A program made the translations under genes and the position numbers. Under the pieces are notes generated by a model. The model saw only the letters and a program-made list of their open reading frames with translations, did no database searches and had not been told where the DNA came from. From DASWJZ01 sp963761005 (GTDB lineage Bacteria; Pseudomonadota; Alphaproteobacteria; Rhizobiales; Afifellaceae): DNA of 64,000 nt. The DNA lies in the NCBI GenBank assembly GCA_963761005.1, contig CAVXFK010000002.1, forward strand, positions 1 through 64,000, given 5' to 3'. The stretch's first letter is position 1. Every line of letters starts with the position of its first letter. Positions 60,987-64,000 of the stretch are shown here, one piece after another.

Positions 60987-62222
60987 ATGAGCGACCCGCG
61001 CAAGCCCGAGAGCGCCAGGAACGTCAGCTGCGTCGGCTATTCCGACCAGGGCGGACGCTCCGATGGCGCGCAAGTCATGGTCAACAAGGGCCACGCCTTT
61101 GTCTTCCATCCCTTCAGCGGCGGCGTCACCGTCATCGACGTGCGCGATCCGCGCGCGCCGAAACCGGTGAATTTCCTCCCGGTGCACCCGCGTTCATGGT
61201 CGATCCACGGCCAGGCGTTCGGCGATCTTCTTCTGGTCATCGAGGAGTTCGACTTCTTCAAGCTGCAGGTGAAGGACTATTACGGCCAGTCGCTCGACCT
61301 GAGCGACCCGAAGCTCACGGGCAAGAACGGCGTTGACTATTCCGGCGGGCTCCGCGTCTACGACATCACCAATCCGGCAAAGCCGCGGCCGATCGGTTTC
61401 ATGCCGGTCGATGGTTTCGGCTTCCATCGGCTTTGGTGGGTCGGCGAGCGCTACGTCTACGCGACCGCGTTGCTCCACGGTTACACGGACCACATCCTGA
61501 TGATCATCGACCTACAGGACCCGACGCGGCCGCGGGAAGTGAGCCGGTGGTGGCTGCCCGGCATGTGGAAGGCGGGCGGCGAGACCAACGATTTCAATGG
61601 TCGCGTTGCGCTGCATCACGCGATCGTCTCCGGCGATCTTGCCTGCGCGGCCTGGCGAAACGGCGGCGTGACGCTGCTCGACGTCAAGGACAAGGCGGCG
61701 CCGAAGCTTCTGGCGCACCGCAACTGGTGCCCGCCTTTCGGGGGTAACACGCATACTGCGCTGCCGCTCCTCGACCGCGACCTCCTGATCGTCGACGATG
61801 AGGCGGCGGATGACATCTCGGTCGAGCCGATGAAGCACACCTGGGTGTTCGACATCCGCGCGCACGACAATCCTGTTTCGATCGCGACGATGCCGATCCC
61901 CTTCGATCAGGACTATGTTGCGAAGGGCGGCGCCTTCGGCCCGCATAACCTCTGGGAGAACCGGCCGGACGCCTTCGTCAGCTCAGAGGTGGTGTTCGCC
62001 ACCTACCAGAACGCAGGGCTCAGGATTTTCGACATCAAGAACCCGTTCCGTCCGGTGGAAATCGGCTATTTCGTGCCGCCGCCGCCGACGGGCTGGTTCG
62101 ATCATCGCACCGACATCAAGCGGGTGCTTCATTCCGTCGACGTCTACGTCCAGCCCGACGGGCTCATGTACCTCACCGACTACAATGCCGGCCTCTACAT
62201 TCTGCAATGGGACGGCGGATAG
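60987..62222 (+). CDS. LVIVD-repeat (beta-propeller-like) protein
   Basis: A 411-residue protein of about seven repeats built on hydrophobic strands followed by DI/DV: GGVTVIDVRDPRAPKPV, GGLRVYDITNPAKPRPIG, LMIIDLQDPTRPREV, GGVTLLDVKDKAAPKLL, TWVFDIRAHDNPVSI, GLRIFDIKNPFRPVEIG and GLYILQWDGG. The spacing suggests a seven-bladed propeller. Unlike many LVIVD proteins it has no signal peptide (MSDPRKPESARNV), so it is probably cytoplasmic. Conserved His/Trp/Asp (HRLWWVGERYV, ALHHAIVSGD, HTALPL) could form an active site. Role in the operon is unknown; a lactonase or epimerase is conceivable. Confidence 0.75.
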   Translation: MSDPRKPESARNVSCVGYSDQGGRSDGAQVMVNKGHAFVFHPFSGGVTVIDVRDPRAPKPVNFLPVHPRSWSIHGQAFGDLLLVIEEFDFFKLQVKDYYGQSLDLSDPKLTGKNGVDYSGGLRVYDITNPAKPRPIGFMPVDGFGFHRLWWVGERYVYATALLHGYTDHILMIIDLQDPTRPREVSRWWLPGMWKAGGETNDFNGRVALHHAIVSGDLACAAWRNGGVTLLDVKDKAAPKLLAHRNWCPPFGGNTHTALPLLDRDLLIVDDEAADDISVEPMKHTWVFDIRAHDNPVSIATMPIPFDQDYVAKGGAFGPHNLWENRPDAFVSSEVVFATYQNAGLRIFDIKNPFRPVEIGYFVPPPPTGWFDHRTDIKRVLHSVDVYVQPDGLMYLTDYNAGLYILQWDGG

Positions 62223-62278
62223 GTCCTTGAGCAGCAGTCTCAACGAACGCTGATTTCTTTTCTATCTCTTCGGCGCCG

Positions 62279-63235
62279 CTATGTAGCTGGGTAGACCGGC
62301 GGCTTCCCGGAGAGGACGCTCGCCACGTCGGTGGCGGCCTTTGTCTGCAGCTCCTCGAGCGCTTCCACCGAATAGAACGCCGTGTGCGGAGTCAGGATGA
62401 GGTTGGCGCGCCCGAGAAGCGGCGAGTCCTTCGGCAGCGGCTCCGTCTCGACCACGTCGAGCGCGGCGCCACCGAGCCGGCCGGAATCGAGGGCCTCGAT
62501 CAGCGCGCCTTGGTCGACAAGCGGCCCGCGCGCCGTGTTAATCAAGAGCGCGCCCGGTTTCATCTTCGCGAAGGCGCTTGTGTCGAACAGCCCGCGCGTC
62601 TGCGGCGTCAGCGGCGTGTGAATTGAAACGAAGTCGGACGCGGCGAGGAGCGCGTCGAAACCGACGCTCTCGACTCCGGCAGAAGCGAACGCATCCGCCG
62701 CCGCGAAGGGATCGTAGGCGAGAACGCGAAGGCCGAAGGCCTTGGCCTTCGGCGCAAGCGTGCGCGGGATATTGCCGAAGCCCACAAGACCCAACACCTG
62801 GCCCGCCAGACGGTGGATCGGCACGACCGCGGCGATCGCCCAACGGCCGGCCTGAACCGTCGCGTTCGCGACGACGACCTTGCGGGCCAGAGAAAGGAGC
62901 AGCGCCATAGCGTGGTCGGAGACTTCCGCCATGCAATAGTCGGGAACGTAGGTGACGGTGATCTTGCAGTCGCGCGCCGCGGGCAAGTCGATGTTGTCAA
63001 CGCCGAGGCCCGTTCTTCCGATGACCTTGCAGCGGGTGAGCGCGCGGATCAGGTCGCCCGGAATCTTGGCGTAGCACACGATCAGGGCATCGGCGTCGTG
63101 TGCCACGGCGAGAATGTCGCCGGCCGCACTGCTTTTGGACATATGCAGATCAGCGCCGAGCGGGCGGAGCGCCTTCTCGACCGGATCGAGTGACGGGAAC
63201 GGGCTATCGGCGATCGCGACTTTCAGAGTGCTCAC
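62279..63235 (-). CDS. D-2-hydroxyacid dehydrogenase (CtBP-like)
   Basis: A 318-residue enzyme. The substrate domain is followed by YCMAEVSDHAMALLLSLARKV (typical of the C-terminal-binding-protein-like subfamily), the Rossmann motif LGLVGFGNIPRTLAPKAKAFG and a full triad: Arg in INTARGPLVDQ, Glu in DVVETEPLP and His in LTPHTAFYS. I chose the GTG at 63235 (MSTLKVAIADS). The gene faces the LVIVD gene and follows the PEP-synthase-like gene 58 bp downstream on the same strand. Confidence 0.87.
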   Translation of the reverse strand: MSTLKVAIADSPFPSLDPVEKALRPLGADLHMSKSSAAGDILAVAHDADALIVCYAKIPGDLIRALTRCKVIGRTGLGVDNIDLPAARDCKITVTYVPDYCMAEVSDHAMALLLSLARKVVVANATVQAGRWAIAAVVPIHRLAGQVLGLVGFGNIPRTLAPKAKAFGLRVLAYDPFAAADAFASAGVESVGFDALLAASDFVSIHTPLTPQTRGLFDTSAFAKMKPGALLINTARGPLVDQGALIEALDSGRLGGAALDVVETEPLPKDSPLLGRANLILTPHTAFYSVEALEELQTKAATDVASVLSGKPPVYPAT

Positions 63236-63293
63236 GACGGAAGCGCCTTTCGCGGCCCACCGACTGCATCGACGGCACGTACCGGCGGCTGCA

Positions 63294-64000
63294 TCAGCTG
63301 GTCCACCGCACGATCCCTGCGACCCCATCGACAGCCACCTGTGAGCCGTCGGGAATCTTCTTTGTGGCGCCCATCACGCCAAGCACCATCGGGATGCCGC
63401 GCTCGCGGGCGAGCGACGCAAGATGCGAGGTCGAGCCGCCGAGCTCGGTGACGAGTCCGGCAACGCGCGGCAACACCTGGCCGAGTGCCGGGCCGGCCAC
63501 CCGCGTCACCAGGATGTCGCCCGGCGCGACGCGCGCAAGCTCGCACTCGCAGCGCACGACGACGCTGCGCCCGGAACCCCAGCCAATTCCAGCCGGATGT
63601 CCTCTGAGGCCCGGATGCTGCAGCCAGATTTCGTCGGGCACGCGGGCGGGCTCGACGTGGAGCGGCCGCGCTTGCAGAAGCTTCAGGCCGCGCTCGTCGA
63701 GCGCCCACTCGATCTCCACCGGGCCGCCGCACACCTTCTCCGCCGTGAGCATCATTCCGCCGAGCGCCTCGGCCTGCTCGGCGCTGAGGCTCGCCTCGAA
63801 AACGAGATCGGCCGGGACCGCCCGCGATCCGGCTCCGTGGCCGTGCGTGCAATGGTCGAGGTGCTCCTTGCGGCCGGCCTCCATTTCGAGCACCCGGCCG
63901 TCGCGATTGAGCTGGATGCGATCCGGGACGACTTCACCTTGCGCGATCGCGGAGCCGAGCCCCCACGTGGCGGACACCAGCATTTCGCCGTCGGCGGTCT
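63294..64000 (-). CDS. PEP-utilising enzyme (PEP synthase/pyruvate phosphate dikinase-like), 5' part outside window
   Basis: The minus strand reads from the window edge (frame continues upstream of MLVSATWGLGSAIAQGEVVPD) to a stop at 63294, about 235 residues. It holds the end of the ATP-grasp-like N-terminal domain (VEIEWALDERGLKLLQARPL) and the mobile phosphohistidine domain with ELGGSTSHLASLARERGIPM, where the His is phosphorylated. It ends after that domain, so there is no C-terminal PEP/pyruvate barrel here. That suggests a rifampicin-phosphotransferase-like or split PPDK/PEP-synthase arrangement. Confidence 0.78.
   Translation of the reverse strand, partial: TADGEMLVSATWGLGSAIAQGEVVPDRIQLNRDGRVLEMEAGRKEHLDHCTHGHGAGSRAVPADLVFEASLSAEQAEALGGMMLTAEKVCGGPVEIEWALDERGLKLLQARPLHVEPARVPDEIWLQHPGLRGHPAGIGWGSGRSVVVRCECELARVAPGDILVTRVAGPALGQVLPRVAGLVTELGGSTSHLASLARERGIPMVLGVMGATKKIPDGSQVAVDGVAGIVRWTS

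Noticed and set aside
1..64000. CRISPR arrays, rRNA genes, intact tRNA genes, replication origin
   Set aside because: I found no regularly spaced repeats, rRNA-like sequence, complete cloverleaf or iteron cluster.

Overview
GC-rich, densely packed bacterial DNA with many sugar-type (CUT2/ribose-family) ABC importers, a cecR-ybhGFSR-like exporter operon and a DsbB/small-membrane-protein pair. This gene content and codon use suggest an alphaproteobacterium of the Hyphomicrobiales (Rhizobiales) type. I cannot name the genus. Most of the window reads as chromosomal catabolic and transport islands.

Layout. (1) 1-892: the end of an integrated element. A truncated tyrosine integrase starts next to a 3' fragment of tRNA-Arg(ACG), which looks like the attachment-site scar, so the element lies to the left. 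(2) 966-29137: a large hydroxy-acid/sugar catabolic region headed by a GntR/FCD regulator. It holds two near-identical serine-glyoxylate-type aminotransferase genes on a 1,345-bp direct repeat, a fused FAD/Fe-S hydroxy-acid oxidase, a tartronate-semialdehyde-reductase-like gene, 2-hydroxyacid dehydrogenases, aldo-keto reductases, SDRs, a tautomerase, a fumarylacetoacetate-hydrolase-family protein, and two sugar ABC importers (one FrcBCA-like, one rhamnose/AI-2-like). Six promoters in this region, including both aminotransferase copies, share one architecture: a TTGCG or TTGACT box, 17-19 bp, then a TAAANT-like -10 running into a TGNATNCA palindrome. This looks like one regulon. (3) 29205-29610: remnant of an IS3-family transposase. 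(4) 29706-41065: envelope and efflux. A TetR regulator is followed by HlyD, a dual ATPase and two permeases, then small secreted proteins, DsbB with a 52-residue membrane partner, DUF3302 + HlyD, and an outer-membrane efflux lipoprotein. (5) 41200-50373: a class-III aminotransferase/phospholyase-like enzyme, a methyltransferase, an APH-type kinase, two SDRs and a complete polyamine-type ABC importer. (6) 50545-64000: an isochorismatase-type hydrolase, a coenzyme-B12-dependent diol dehydratase with fused large and medium subunits plus a small subunit, a divergent ribose-type ABC importer, an IclR regulator, a KdgD-like 5-dehydro-4-deoxyglucarate dehydratase, two 2-hydroxyacid dehydrogenases, an LVIVD-repeat protein and the end of a PEP-synthase-like enzyme. 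Two related palindromes suggest IclR control of the importer and the KdgD gene.

Reading-frame quality. At least ten otherwise complete genes are broken by one single-base shift, and nearly all the shifts are insertions (+1), several in short homopolymers. That bias is more typical of consensus errors than of biological decay, so genes typed 'pseudogene' for one such shift may be intact in the organism. The 2-hydroxyacid dehydrogenase at 9785-10770 has about six indels and is the best candidate for real decay.

Working picture (inference). Region 2 feeds C2/C3 acids (glycolate/glyoxylate, hydroxypyruvate, tartronate semialdehyde) and sugar-derived acids into central metabolism under GntR control. 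Region 6 looks like an IclR-controlled route for an imported polyol or sugar derivative that combines radical B12 dehydration with keto-deoxy-acid chemistry. I find no dehydratase reactivase or microcompartment shell gene in the window.
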